NCBI GenBank assembly: GCA_025093555.1
Contig: JAIWNF010000121.1
Coordinates: 1-50,165, forward strand
Origin: Circinella umbellata
Lineage: Eukaryota > Mucoromycota > Mucoromycetes > Mucorales > Lichtheimiaceae
Length of the DNA stretch: 50,165 nt
Direction of reading: 5' to 3'
Shown: positions 33,305-44,789 of the stretch, one piece after another
How positions within the stretch are numbered: the first letter of the stretch is position 1
Layout: the number at the start of each line of letters is the position of its first letter
Made by a program: the position numbers and the translations under genes
Notes under the pieces: generated by a model
What the model saw: only the letters and a program-made list of their open reading frames with translations
Databases searched by the model: none
What the model was told of the DNA's origin: nothing

Positions 33305-34565
33305 TTTTAAAAGTTGGGCAAACGTTATATCTGCGTTTCTATTAAGGATGTCTGCTGAAACGTCGTATGGTTCCTTTTTTACGATTTTATGGGTGGAAAG
33401 GATTTTCTTATTTCTCCGAACTGATTTTCCTTTTTGGGACTTCTTTAAATATTTTCTTGAGTGATATTTTTCTTTTGGTTTATTGTCTTTCTTCCTTCTA
33501 CTTGTTTTTCCGCTATTTTATTGTGTGGCAATATTTTTGGGGGAAAAGGGAAGAATTTTTATTTTCCGCTCTTTCTGATGGCGAATCTAGGTCCATGTCG
33601 TCCAAGTATTTCTTAGTTGTGTCCATTGGTTTCCCGCTGGTGGTTGTATAGTATTTGGAGGTTCCCAACTTGGTGTATGTTGATTAGAGAAAGCGGTTTG
33701 TCCGAATGCGGAAGTAATGCCAGATGGTGCTTGGTTGGATGAGAACTACTGCTTTGTTTTGATATGCGGGTATGGTTTATTTGTAACCGGTTGTTCTTGT
33801 ACACGGAGGCATGTGATTTGTTGTTTGGTTCGTGGCTTGTTTTTGTTTTATGTTCTTGCTTGCCGATGGTTCATTGAACTCAACTTTCTTTTGGGTTTAT
33901 TTTTTGTTACCTTACCTGCTTCATTTCGTGGCCGTAATTGTCGTGGTGGACGTTTTCCTTTTACTTGTGTACAGCATACAATTCTTCGTCGCTATACTCG
34001 CTTTATATTCTGACAAATACCATCATCAAAATATCGGGTTTTACTTGGTTTGCGATATTATCTTCGAAATCGTCTGATTCTAGAAAGCAAGGGTAGCCGA
34101 TGGAGAGTTGGGTCGAGATGGTGGAACATTTTTTTTTCATGATTGTCTCTATATAACCGATTATTGTTATATTCTGACGGTTCTTGGATAGTTATTTTCT
34201 TCACGGTTGTATCGTTGTGGTCTCTGATTATATTTGGCTCATATCGCGGTCATTTTCTTCCTGGTGACGAGCATTATTGTATAAGGTCGGTAATTATTAT
34301 TATTGTTTGGTATTGGTTCCGATGGTAGCGGTTATCATTGTATTTGTATCTGGCTCGTGTAATTTGCGAGTCTCTTCTTGTATTAATCGACGTAACATGC
34401 CTTCTAAGTTAGAATCGGCTGTGTTATTATTATTCGGATAGTTTGATTCATGCTGAAATAACTCAAGTTTTTGCATTTGTTTTGTTAATGTACCAATGGA
34501 CGGTGAATTCGTTCCTGAGTCTGTATTAAGATTTGGAGGATGGAAAGCTTTGGTACGTGCTTGAT
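33305..34565 (-). pseudogene. element 3 degraded Gag C-terminal region
   Basis: Between capsid and protease no single frame is open. Pieces on the minus strand are coding-like: NQARTKAFHPPNLNTDSGTN then QMQKLELFQHESNYPNNNN and LEGMLRRLIQEETRKL (about 34320-34560), followed by basic, Gln/Arg-rich fragments (33760-33960) that may be the nucleic-acid-binding tail. No intact zinc knuckle was found. Several frameshifts are needed. Confidence 0.6.
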
Positions 34566-35270
34566 TTATTTTCTCTTTAGAGGGATTGTTTTTATATATC
34601 CATGACGTAGGGATCCGATCCTCAGCGTTTTGCGGGATGAATGGATTGTCTTGCGGATAAAGAGTGTATCATGTTGTCCTCTCCAATATCCATAAGCAAA
34701 TTGCTTATAATCATTAAATGTTTTTGCTCCTAATAGGTAACAATGTCTCTTAACGCGTGGTAACAATCCACTTTTAAATTTGGCTTCTATTAATGCCTCT
34801 GCTTCTGTTCCAGATAGATCAGCCAAGTCAGCAGCCTGCTGAATTCTTCCTAAGAACATTCTGGGTGGTTCATCATCTCCTTGTACGATTTGTTCGAAGG
34901 CATCTTTGTAATATTCAATTACATCAGCTGTTACATACTCCTGTTCTAATCTACTGATTAACTCGCCGTACTTTGTTCCGATGGATGGATTATTTCTAAT
35001 TTCCTTCTGGAGAAATATGCATGCATATTTCTTAACTTGGGCATTTAATATACTTGCTTGTCTGTCTGAGGATTTTATATTTGCAATTGCGAAATATGAT
35101 TCAAGGGTATCCCGGAAGTGACGGAAATCCTCTCCTTCATATCCACAGAAATCAATTAATCTTGGTTTATAGCTCAATGCGTCGGTGCCATGTGCCAACA
35201 CAGGTGAGAAGGATGATCCAACGTCGGTGTCAGTATTATGTGGAGCATGCATTGAACTGGAAGTATTCAT
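34566..35270 (-). pseudogene. element 3 Gag capsid part
   Basis: 234-codon frame starting MNTSSSMHAPHNTDTDVGSS. Residues ~35-190 carry a retrotransposon capsid pattern: IDFCGYEGEDFRHFRDTLES, ISRLEQEYVTADVIEYYKDA, MFLGRIQQAADLADLSGTEA and FKSGLLPRVKRHCYLLGAKT. The last ~30 residues are frame-shifted nonsense; the true continuation lies in another frame at 34320-34565. The ATG follows a ~260-nt leader from the primer-binding site. It has no counterpart in element 2, which is truncated. Confidence 0.75.
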
Positions 35271-35532
35271 TATGGTAAGAGTGTGTTTTAATGTGGTTTA
35301 ATGGGATGAAATGTGAGTATATTGGTATTGGCAAACTTTGATTTGGTTATTGTTGTTATAAAGTAAGGGTAATTTATGGTTTTAGAAAATAAAGAGTTAT
35401 TATGTTAAAATATGTGAGGATTAATGTGAGTTCTGAACTGTTATAAAGTGTTTATGATATTTGATGTAATTAAGTTTAAATAAGGGATCCCAAGTGTTAT
35501 TCTGACTGTTTTTGAATAACTTTATGTCGAAA

Positions 35533-35552
35533 ATCCCCTGTAGTGAGCACCA
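35533..35552 (-). promoter_or_regulatory. primer-binding site of element 3
   Basis: Minus strand TGGTGCTCACTACAGGGGAT, two bases from the LTR end. As a tRNA complement it gives CCA, discriminator A and acceptor strand AGTGAGC; I cannot name the tRNA. Confidence 0.5.
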
Positions 35553-35554
35553 AA

Positions 35555-36072
35555 TGAAGCGTTCAATGTGTGATTGAAGTACTTCGTATAAAGATATAAA
35601 ATAAGGAAGAAATAATACACTATGTTGTTGTATTGAGTAATAAATTATATAATAAAGAATAGAAATATGGGTTGTGGGAGTTCTTATATTCAGGAATATT
35701 ACGTCTGAATCCACAAAAGAGAAATCTTATAATGAGTTTAAGAGGCTTTATGCTCAAAAGAAACTATTGTTAGGTCAATTTAATTGTTAAAAGACTAAAA
35801 GATTTTAAAGGTAAAGATAGAACTAAAGAAAAGAATTTTATTTGAAATAATTTGGGGGTATTTATACTAATTGGCAATGCCGGAAATGTGGCATTACTTT
35901 ACCAGAAATGTGGTATCGCTTTGCTGGAAATATGGTATTACTTCACCAGAAATGAGGCATTGCTTTGCCACAAATGTGTCTTTGCTTTGCCAGAAAAGTG
36001 GCATTAGCTAAACCAATAGGAACACGTAATGAGGCTATTTGTGATACGATAATAATAATACTAATACTAATG

Positions 36073-36105
<33 letters not shown>

Positions 36106-36181
36106 GTGGTAAAGAATAAATATAATAATGATGTCGGTAATTATGTTGATATAAAAATATCTTTAATTTTTATACGTTACA
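35555..36181 (-). repeat. 5' LTR of element 3 (627 bp)
   Basis: Plus strand TGAAGCGTTCAATG...TACGTTACA. Shares sequence with the left LTR, including TATA (35858-35870) and a TAA microsatellite (36075-36105), but the 22-bp tandem units at 35872-36008 are a different type (TTTGCCAGAAATGTGGCATT). Confidence 0.85.
35872..36008. repeat. 22-bp tandem repeats in U3, type II
   Basis: About six units with the same period and place as the left LTR array, but with the core TTTGCCAGAAATGTGGCATT in place of GCTTCGACATAAATGTGTCA. Confidence 0.8.
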
Positions 36182-36193
36182 ATAGTAAATGGG

Positions 36194-37280
36194 TAGGGTT
36201 CTTAGTAGACCGATCCGGATCGGATTGGCACCATTTCGAATCCGATCCGTTTTGAAACGGATTGGATTTTCGGAAATCCGGATTGTCCACGGATTAGAAA
36301 ATTGCAATCTGAATCCGTTTCGTAAAAATCCGAATTGAATCCGTAATCCGTAATGCAAAAGGATCAATTAGATGAAAATTTAGGCTATATAGTAGATGTC
36401 ATAGTATTTTTTCATGAGAAAAGGTATTTTACAAGATGGTGTATGGTAGTCGTTTGAGATCGTTTAAGAAAATTAAAATATTGGTAACAAAGGTGCATTA
36501 TTTTTAGATGATCTTATTATTTTGGTTTGAAAAACATAATAGGAAATAAATAAGTTATAATAAAAAAAGAATTGTAGTAATAAAAAGTTATAGTGGGAAA
36601 ATGAGTTCTAGTAGAAAAAAAGTTATAATGGGAAAAAAGAAGTTACAATGCGAAAAGAAAGTTATAGTTGGAAAAAAATTATAGTGGGAAAGTTATAGTA
36701 GAAAAAAAAAAGTTATGATGGTGCAGTACAAATAAGTTTTTGTGGTAGAAATATAACATGACGTGGACTTTTTTTTTGTGGGGAAGTAGTAAATTTCCGG
36801 TGTGCTGAAAAAAAAAGAGGTATAAGTTTACCTTTTCTGTTTACAACCAAATAAAAGTTCATAATTCTCTTTATCATTACTAGATTAATAAAAATAGTAA
36901 TTAAGTTCATTAATCTCTCTTTTTCATCTTCAATTTTTGTTTCTTTCTTTTCAGATTTTTTTTCTATATTAAAGCCATTACTACTTTTCTTTTCAACTGC
37001 TCTATTCAAGTATATAATAATATACAAAGACTTACTCTCTTCTTTATTTGAATATATATATACCTTACCACAGCATTGTTAAACTTTGATCCATTACTCT
37101 ATAATTATAATGACGAATCAGAAAAATCCGACGGATCCATAGATGTCAATCCGTTTACAATCCGGATTGTAGAATTACGATCCGAATCCGATCCGAATCC
37201 GTTGAGACACAATCCAAATCTGATCCAATCCGTATGAAAAACGGATCGGTTTATAAATCCGGATTGTACTAAGATCTCTA
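36194..37280. mobile_element. hAT-type MITE, 1087 bp
   Basis: Ends TAGGGTTCTTAGTA (36194) and TAGAGATCTTAGTA (reverse of 37280); 8-bp duplication TAAATGGG at 36186-36193 and 37281-37288, present once in the empty arm at about 16606. GATCCG/CGGATT repeats crowd both ends. A purine-rich middle (GTTATAGTGGGAAAA-like units, 36540-36720) holds no gene. Confidence 0.85.
36540..36725. repeat. short degenerate tandem repeat inside the MITE
   Basis: Units of about 20-25 bp resembling AAAAAAGTTATAATGGGAAA, roughly seven in a row. Confidence 0.5.
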
Positions 37281-38955
37281 TAAATGGGAATAGACAAAAT
37301 AAAAAAAAATGGCAGATAAAAAAGCAGATATGTTAGGGCTTGTGAACCATTACTGAAGGGAATACACGGAGATAGGGCACACAAGTACATACAAAAAAAA
37401 GAAAAAAAAAGTAGTTACTACCTGTAGTAAGCATAAAACATACAGATATCATCATGTAAGCAAGAGTATAAGAGCCAGATAAAAGCAAGGATGTGGTTAA
37501 TGAATAAAAAGATTAAAGATTAAATTCAGGACAAAATATGAGTAAAAGAGTACACGTAATCTGGCCAAAAAAGAACATTACAACTACCCATGTTAAACAT
37601 AAGAACCAACATATAAACTCCATTACCGTACAAGAGCATCTATGTATAAGATTAAAAAAGAGGGAATCAGTACTGGTGTTATAGTCAAAGATGATAATAA
37701 TAGATTATTATAAAGATGGATTGAAATTTACGTTGTGTCACTTTGTTGGAGTAAAGAGGAGTAGAGTAAAAAGAAAGTTGCTGAAAAAAGAAGAATAAAA
37801 AATAATGACCAAATTAGGCCATTCATATTAGGTTAACCAAATTGGGACAAGAAGAATCTTTTTACGTTGTCATGGCATTGTGTCATCACCGTATGTACTG
37901 CGACGTTGATTTCTCTGCATAACGAATAAAATAACTAGTGTTCTTCACGGATCGGATTGGATCGGATAATAGGGCTATCTGCATCCGCATCGGATGTGGA
38001 TCGGATTGGTGTATGTATATTTTTTTGGCAGAAATACAGTCCAAGTTGGAAGAACCGTCGTATTGTAGTGAATCAAAGAAAAGAGTGAAATAATCTATAA
38101 TAAGTTTTGCTTTGGATTGTAAAAAAAAGGTATTGGATATTGTAAAAATTGTTATCATGGTTAATTTGTCTTTTCATATATAAGTATTGTATAGCGCGAT
38201 TGGTTTAGATTGGTTCAGAATAAATATTGTACTTCAAACTGCTTCAAAGAAACAAAATACAAGCATATTTCAATAAACAATGGCAATTGTAGAAAAGTAA
38301 ATGGTAATTTTTATTATAAATATAAAAATAAAATAAATAAATCTGTAATGTATAAGATAATATAGTAGATGAAAGCTTTTTATGAAGAGAAATATAAAAA
38401 ATAGGGAAAAGAATAATTTATAAGTAAAGAAAAAAAAATTATGTGTGACAGCAAAAAAAAAAAAAAAGAGAAAACTAAGCTTCTTCAATCAAATCTTCGT
38501 TACCCCATTTAACACAGTCATCTTCTTTTTTAATAATGGAAAAAAATGATCCCAAATGAAACAACTAAGTTTGGTAGTTTTTTTTATTGTATTATTTTAA
38601 TCACTCATTATCGTATCTATTTTACACACGAACAGACATGTTCAATAACGCCAATAAGCATCTATTAGCTTAATGATTACAATATATATCTTTGCTCTAC
38701 TAACTATTGTGGATTGAGTTTATAGACAAATATATTCTTTACAACAATCTACTTATTTACCAATGGATTTTAACAAATAGTTTGTTTAATCTTGGTCAAT
38801 AAAACTATCTAATATACACCTTGATAACCCTACAAAACAACTAGCATTACTCAATTTTATTATTAAAGCTCCTTCTTTTTTATATATCCCTATCTTTGAC
38901 GTAATTGCTTTTATATAACTGGAGATTGTGCTTGACGATTGGTAGGTGGTACTAC

Positions 38956-39414
38956 TGTGGTATATGTGCACCGCATAACTACCTAATCATAATAATCCTA
39001 ATATAATTATAATATAAACTGACAAGCAAAGCTTATAATAAACACACGTCGGTTGCTTTACAAATAATACATCACTGTATAAATAATAATCATAACAAAT
39101 CATATATATAATAATACTTATAAATCATACACATCATAAAGAAGATCATCAAACATAAAGATGGTTATTTATTCATATAATAATATACAATAATATCCAT
39201 CCTCAATGGATAGGAAATATAAAATAGAAATATATACAAAGACTTACAATTTAATAATTTAATTGATTCATTCTTTTTATCATATCTTTTATAATCAATC
39301 TCTAATAAAAGACATATAAGATTCTCACAATATTTATTACTGTTATTCATTTCTCTCTATTCTATTCAATTCTATTTAACCACTTATCTTTATATACATT
39401 TCACCTATACTTCA
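38956..39414 (+). repeat. 5' LTR of element 4 (459 bp)
   Basis: TGTGGTATATGTGC...CTATACTTCA. TATA-like TTTATATACA near 39389 and several AT alternatives; the start site is not clear. Confidence 0.92.
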
Positions 39415-39440
39415 TTATTTTATTGTGAACCATCTTTATA

Positions 39441-41585
39441 ATGTCCGCCAACTCTGAAAATTCCAATACAAACCAATCCCCTATCCAACAATCTCCTGAG
39501 CAACCAGCTCAACAACATGACACCAATATGGAGGATGCCAACCCATGGGTCCCAGATCACCAAGATGGTAATACCATGATCAATCCCGATCAATTGAGTC
39601 AGCACGCTGATCCAAGACTGGTGATAAAATATTTCCAGCAGCAAATCAATCGTTGTGCAAGTCTAATCCAATTAGCAACAATAAGAGGAAATATGGAAGA
39701 AATTAACGCATTAGTTAATCAACGTCAAGAGTGGCAGCATCGTCAATCAGTGATGGAAAATCTGTTGGCTGAGAAGGAACAACAATCAACAAAAGCAACA
39801 TTAAGTAGTAACCCTACTAACAATAAAAGAAGTCCCATTGTTCCGAAAGATTTGCCGGCTTTCCAGCTCCGTGGACACCATTGTCATGACAAGAACAAAG
39901 ACAGTTATGATTCGGCAGAATCATTTTTAGATGACTTCGAAGTTCATCTTGCCGCCTATGAATTGGACATAGAAGAAAACTGGCGTCGTCTCATTCCAAT
40001 GACATGTGACGCAAATCGTCGGTCGTGGTTATTATCAACAATAAATAAGGATAACATCATCAATTGGAAATCGTTCCGTATGGAGGTTGAAAAGTACTTC
40101 ACGTCGCCGTACACAATTTTTTACTGTCGTCATCGTATCCATACTATGAAACAGGAGAGTAATCAGTCACTAAGAGAATATTAAAATAAATTACAAGAGT
40201 ATGCCGCCAAGTATGGGATTCCGAATAATCAGGATTTAGTATTCAATTACCTTTGTTCGTTGAATCACAAATATCGCAAGCAGGCTTGGACGTTAGTGGC
40301 AAATCACCATGGTGATAAAATTCCGGATCAAATCGAACCAGTGATCCAAATGGTTCTCTCCCTTGCCGCCACAGATTCAGGATCTAATAACAATGAATCA
40401 TCCAGTACAACTAGTGGTAGTGATTCTGAGTCGGATGATGAACGTCCCAACAAACGCCACAAAATGACTAAGAGGTCGAAGAAAGGAAAAGGTCGCGCCC
40501 TCACTAGAGACACTTGCGTTATTCATCCAAAGGCCAATCATACTCGTTGGGAATGTGAAAAATTAAAGGAAGTAATGCGCGTATCAAGAGGTCCAGGATA
40601 TAATAATAATAATGGTAATCCAAAGTTTGCTCGACCTGGTCCTTCCAAAGAAAATAACTTTCGTTTTGGTCCTGCTCTTGGAAACAGTAGAGGTGTTGGA
40701 GGTTCTGGTACTTTTAGTACAAATTGGTGCCGATATTGTCGCCGTGTACCATATACTCGTGGTCATGAATGTCCTGAGATGATCCGTTCTCGTCGCCAGA
40801 ACAATAATAATAGCAACAATAATAATAATACTATCTGCAGTCGTATGACTCATCTCTCCTCGCACGTCGAAGACATGCTTGAAATGGACGAAGATGAACT
40901 GTTGGAAACATCGCCTCGCGATAATAAAGGTATTAGTCAAAATAATTTTACTGCTCAGTTACACACTAGCATACAAAATAACAACCCTTCTCAAACGTTG
41001 ATGAAAGACACAAACTTACCATCATCTATTTTCGTTCCTATAACTTTACAGGAAAATAAAAGAATATACGCCTTCTTGGATACAGGAGCTGATAAATCTA
41101 GTTTAAATATAAATTTTATTAATAAAAATAATTTGACTATTACACCATTGACACATCGTGGTCCAGTTATAACTTCTATTGAGGGTTTAGAAGGAAAAAG
41201 AGTTGGGGAAGTGAAAAATATTTCTTTAAAATATGCAGGCAAAACAGTCACCCACACTTTTGAAGCCTTACCACTTTCGGAAAACACGATTATGACAATC
41301 GGTATGGATCTCATGCCTAAACTTGGTATCTCAATTCACGGTTTAGCAACTACATGGGATGATAATCCAAATCCTCATATTAGCAATGATACATATGAGA
41401 ATGTTCCTACGCCAAATAATTCACCCGCTGGTACAGAGGAAGAACAAATTGATTTTCATGCAAAAATCAAACCATTTTTAAAACAAAATGCAAATATATC
41501 ACCAAAGACACATTGTCCTTTACCTGAAGCAGTAATCCATTTAGATACACCACCTAACATTACGGTATATAAACCTCAATATCGC
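39441..41585 (+). pseudogene. element 4 Gag and protease
   Basis: ATG at 39441, 26 nt after the LTR. Residues 1-120 are Gln/Asn-rich with a possible coiled coil (ATIRGNMEEINALVNQRQEW); a capsid-type region follows (SAESFLDDFEVHLAAYEL, NWKSFRMEVEKYFTSPYTIF). TAA at 40182-40184 interrupts the same frame, which continues at once (NKLQEYAAKYGIPNNQDLVF). Two Cys/His motifs: CVIHPKANHTRWEC and CRYCRRVPYTRGHEC. The protease has IYAFLDTGADKSSLNINF (DTG triplet) and IGMDLMPKLGISI. The frame ends in PQYR at the MITE insertion. Gag and Pol are one continuous ORF, without a separate pol start. Confidence 0.85.
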
Positions 41586-41587
41586 AT

Positions 41588-41890
41588 AACTTGAAATTTG
41601 CGCCTAAAAAGATCTGGGACTGAAAAAAAATTAATAAGGCCAACTTTTTTTTTTCTTTGTCATCCTTTTATATAAATGTATAAATAAATACATGAGAATA
41701 TAGATTAAAGGTATAGTAGAAAAACTTTATGTGTGATTCAGAGAAGAAATAGTTTTATTTTTGGAGTTAGCAGATTATTCCATGTAAAAGAAAAAAAAAG
41801 AAAAAGCAAAGAAAAAAAAAAGGAAAAAAAAAAGTTGGCCTTACTAATTTTTTTACAGTCCCAGCTCTTTTTAGGCGCAAATTTCAAGTT
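41588..41890. mobile_element. 303-bp MITE inside pol of element 4
   Basis: Ends AACTTGAAATTTGCGCC and its reverse complement, with ~60 bp of near-perfect inversion and long A or T tracts inside. Flanked by AT (41586-41587 and 41891-41892). Taking AT as the duplication makes the insertion 305 bases, which puts the two halves of pol back in one frame. A TA duplication, as for Tc1/mariner, is possible by alignment but leaves them out of frame. Confidence 0.75.
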
Positions 41891-43153
41891 ATGCCTCAAT
41901 ATCCTTTACCATCTGCATTAATTCCTGAATTAAAGGAAACCATTAATCAATGGTTAGAAGAAGGTGTCATTGTACCTGCGTCAGTAAATACTGAATGGAA
42001 TCAACCATTAACTGCTGTTCCAAAGCGCTCTCCAGTTGATGGAACAATTATAAAGCATCGCTTATGTCTCGATACAAGAGGTACCAACAATGTAATTTTA
42101 TCCAATGATAGATACCCATTGAGTAACATTCAAACAATCTTCTCAGAATTACGAGGATGTACAACATTCACTACTCTTGATTTAAAAGCAGCTTTTGAAA
42201 GATTTCCTATCCTACCAGAACATCAGAAGAAACTCTCTTTTATGTTCTTAGGAAAACAATATTCATATGCAAAAGGATGTTTTGGACTCAAGACTCTTAG
42301 CAGTGCTTTCCAACGCGTAATGAATATTTTATTTCATGATCTACCATATGTCAATTGTTTTATCGACGATATAATCATTGCATCTAAAAACATATACGAA
42401 CATGCAGATCATGTAGCCACTGTGATACAAAAACTTACAGATGCAAATCTCATTCTAAATTTAGACAAATGTAACTTTGCTCAAAAAAGTACATATTTAC
42501 TTGGTTTTTGTGTATCAGGCAAAGGTATCGCCTTAGATGTTCATAAGGTTACAACCGTACTTGATTATCCTCAATTAAAATCATCCAAAGATTGTTTTAA
42601 ATTCTCTGGCTTGATAAATTACTTTAGATCATACATCCCTCAATATTCCAAAGTCATGAATCCTATTACTTCCATATGTCATGCAAAAGATTTTGAATCT
42701 AGCTGGGGTGAAAAACAACAAAAAGCTTTTGACACTGTACGTCAAATCTTAACAAAAAGTCCTATTTTACGCTATCCTTCGATGAACGAAAAATTTTATA
42801 TAGGCACTGACGCTTGCAATTCTGGCATTGCTTGTGTATTATATCAAATTATTAATAATGAAACCAGACATATCGCTTTCATGTCTCGTGCGCTATCAAA
42901 ATCAGAACGTAATTACTCCACTACAAAAAAAGAACTTTTAGCCATTATTTTCGCTCTTCATAAATTCCATCAATACATATATGGATGTGAATTTGAACTA
43001 CACGCAGATCACAAAGCTCTCTGTTGGTTACAAACGCAACCTATTGCTAACCGCATGATGATTAATTGGTTTGAAATGATTCTTTCATACCCTGGAATGA
43101 AAATTGTCCACATTCCTGGTTTACAGAATACTTTACTAGATCTTTTAAGTTGA
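41891..43153 (+). pseudogene. element 4 reverse transcriptase and RNase H
   Basis: Begins at the MITE edge in PQYPLPSALIPELKETINQW, the usual lead into RT. Blocks: HRLCLDTRGTNNVILSNDRY, FTTLDLKAAFERFPI (first Asp), GCFGLKTLSSAFQRVMN, NCFIDDIIIASKN (FIDD) and LLGFCVSGKGIALD; RNase H motifs FYIGTDACNSGIACV, YSTTKKELLAIIFALHKF and ELHADHKALCWL. It stops at a TGA (43151-43153) just after NTLLDLLS, where Arg would be usual, and the same frame continues into integrase. Supplies cDNA synthesis and RNA removal. Confidence 0.9.
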
Positions 43154-44668
43154 CTCTATGAAGACATCGATGATCTTGACTCCTTGAGAGGGGGTAATGC
43201 TCCAGTTCTAACACAACCCAAGCATTCACTTCCGCAATCAAAACATCATCACAACAAATTAGATCCAAACAATGCTTTACACCTACGCTCATTACATGCT
43301 GATAATCCATTTTTTGTTGATATGATCACACCACCTGTGAAAGATCGACACAAATTATTAGTCGAACAGCATAACTTCGGTCACTTCGGCGCAGAAGCCA
43401 TAACAAAAGAAATACGAAGTCAAGGTTTTAATTGGAACGGCATTTTCCACCAAGCATTAAGCATAGTACGTGCTTGTGATACATGTGCAAAAAATAATAT
43501 TGTCAGACATGGATATCATCCATTACGACCTGTCCAATCATATCTTCCTGCAGATCATTGGGCAATGGATTTAGCTGGTCCTTTCAAAACCACACTATCC
43601 GGAAATAATTATCTTTTAGTAACAGTTGATCTGTGCACTAAATATACAATTCTTCGCACTATACCAAATAAGCAATCGGATACTATAGCAAAGACCTTAA
43701 TACAAATATTCCAAGACTTCTCATTTCCACGTTATTTAACGTCAGATTGGGGAACAGAATTTGTCAATTCTATAATGACTAAGCTAACAGAAGCAGCAGG
43801 TATTTATCACCGTAAAAGTACTCAATACCATGCTCGCTCTAATGCAGCTGAAAGATATGTACAAACTTCAGTACGCGCTCTAAGAAAAAGTATTAGAGGT
43901 GCTATCAAATCATGGGATATATTCATTCCCGGAATACAACTAGCAATGAATGCAAAAATATCCAAACGTACGGAAACCGCTCCATACACATTAATGTTTG
44001 CAAGAAAAATGAATCAATTTCAAGATTTCCGCAATGAAATGGGCATAGAACCATTATCAATGGAAGATTTAAAGAAAAGAATCCATAAAATGGAAACAGT
44101 TGTATTTCCTGCTATAAATGAACGAGTAAAAGCCATACTTGATGCACAAGCAAACAAGTTTAATAAAAAACATATGATAGTTGACTTTCCTGAACACAGC
44201 CACGTTATGGTTCGTGTCGTACAAAAAGGAAGCAAATTAGAAAATGAATATGAAGGTCCATATGAAGTAGTACGTAAAAACCAAGGAGGTTCGTACATAC
44301 TTAAAGATGAAATGGGAAATTTAAAACCTACAAATTATCCTCCCAATCGTCTCAAATTAATCTCGCAAGATGAAATTATTCCTTGTGATGAATTATATGA
44401 AGTTAAAAGTATTGTCGCACATAATGAAATACAACCGGGTATATATGAATATAAAGTTCGTTGGGTTGGTTATGAAGAAAAAGATGACACCTGGCAAAAA
44501 GCAGAAACTTTTTCACAACCTACTCCAATTCATGACTATTGGAAACGACTTAGAACTCAACCAAATAAAATAATAAATAATAAGGCTGAGCAATCTTCCA
44601 AAAAGCAAAAGATGCCAACGCCACAAATAACGGAATCAATCCGAAGATCTACCTGTGTTAAAAGATAA
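43154..44668 (+). CDS. element 4 integrase with chromodomain
   Basis: Same frame as RT after the TGA. HHCC zinc domain: HNFGHFGAEAITKEI and CDTCAKN. Core: WAMDLAGPF (Asp), LTSDWGTEFVNSIM (Asp), NAAERYVQTSVRALRK (Glu). SH3-like region VMVRVVQKGSKLENEYEGP. A chromodomain closes the protein: YEVKSIVAHNEIQPGIYEYK, then VRWVGYEEKDDTWQKAETF and IHDYWKRL, with the aromatic residues expected for a methyl-lysine reader, so integration is probably directed to marked chromatin (family knowledge). The start is uncertain: it is part of the gag-pol polyprotein. The tail is basic, ending at TAA 44668. Confidence 0.92.
   Translation, partial: LYEDIDDLDSLRGGNAPVLTQPKHSLPQSKHHHNKLDPNNALHLRSLHADNPFFVDMITPPVKDRHKLLVEQHNFGHFGAEAITKEIRSQGFNWNGIFHQALSIVRACDTCAKNNIVRHGYHPLRPVQSYLPADHWAMDLAGPFKTTLSGNNYLLVTVDLCTKYTILRTIPNKQSDTIAKTLIQIFQDFSFPRYLTSDWGTEFVNSIMTKLTEAAGIYHRKSTQYHARSNAAERYVQTSVRALRKSIRGAIKSWDIFIPGIQLAMNAKISKRTETAPYTLMFARKMNQFQDFRNEMGIEPLSMEDLKKRIHKMETVVFPAINERVKAILDAQANKFNKKHMIVDFPEHSHVMVRVVQKGSKLENEYEGPYEVVRKNQGGSYILKDEMGNLKPTNYPPNRLKLISQDEIIPCDELYEVKSIVAHNEIQPGIYEYKVRWVGYEEKDDTWQKAETFSQPTPIHDYWKRLRTQPNKIINNKAEQSSKKQKMPTPQITESIRRSTCVKR
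43185..43199 (+). promoter_or_regulatory. second (central) polypurine tract
   Basis: TGAGAGGGGGTAATG, 15/15 identical to the 3' tract plus first two LTR bases at 44777-44791, located between RNase H and integrase. Confidence 0.65.
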
Positions 44669-44776
44669 AAATAAAAATAAAATAAAATAAAATAAAAACA
44701 CTATAAACAAAATAGAAGCTTAAACATAAACAAAAATTACAACTATAAATATAAACCTAATAATATGTAAGCAACC

Positions 44777-44789
44777 TGAGAGGGGGTAA
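44777..44789 (+). promoter_or_regulatory. 3' polypurine tract of element 4
   Basis: TGAGAGGGGGTAA directly before the 3' LTR (44790). Confidence 0.85.

Larger units (their letters stand above)
26822..36181 (-). mobile_element. Ty3/gypsy element 3, 9.4 kb with both LTRs and an extra ORF
   Basis: Minus-strand order: 5' LTR (35555-36181), primer-binding site (35533-35552), gag (34566-35270 plus degenerate tail), protease, RT-RNase H, separate integrase ORF, additional ORF (27543-28151), polypurine tract (27507-27518), 3' LTR (26822-27506). LTRs begin TGTAAC and end CTTCA on the coding strand. They align over most of their length but their tandem repeats differ, and the flanks do not form a target duplication, so the two ends probably come from different insertions. 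Confidence 0.88.

Noticed and set aside
33367..34328. Several plus-strand frames of 60-98 codons
   Set aside because: Antisense shadows of the degraded Gag C-terminus of element 3.
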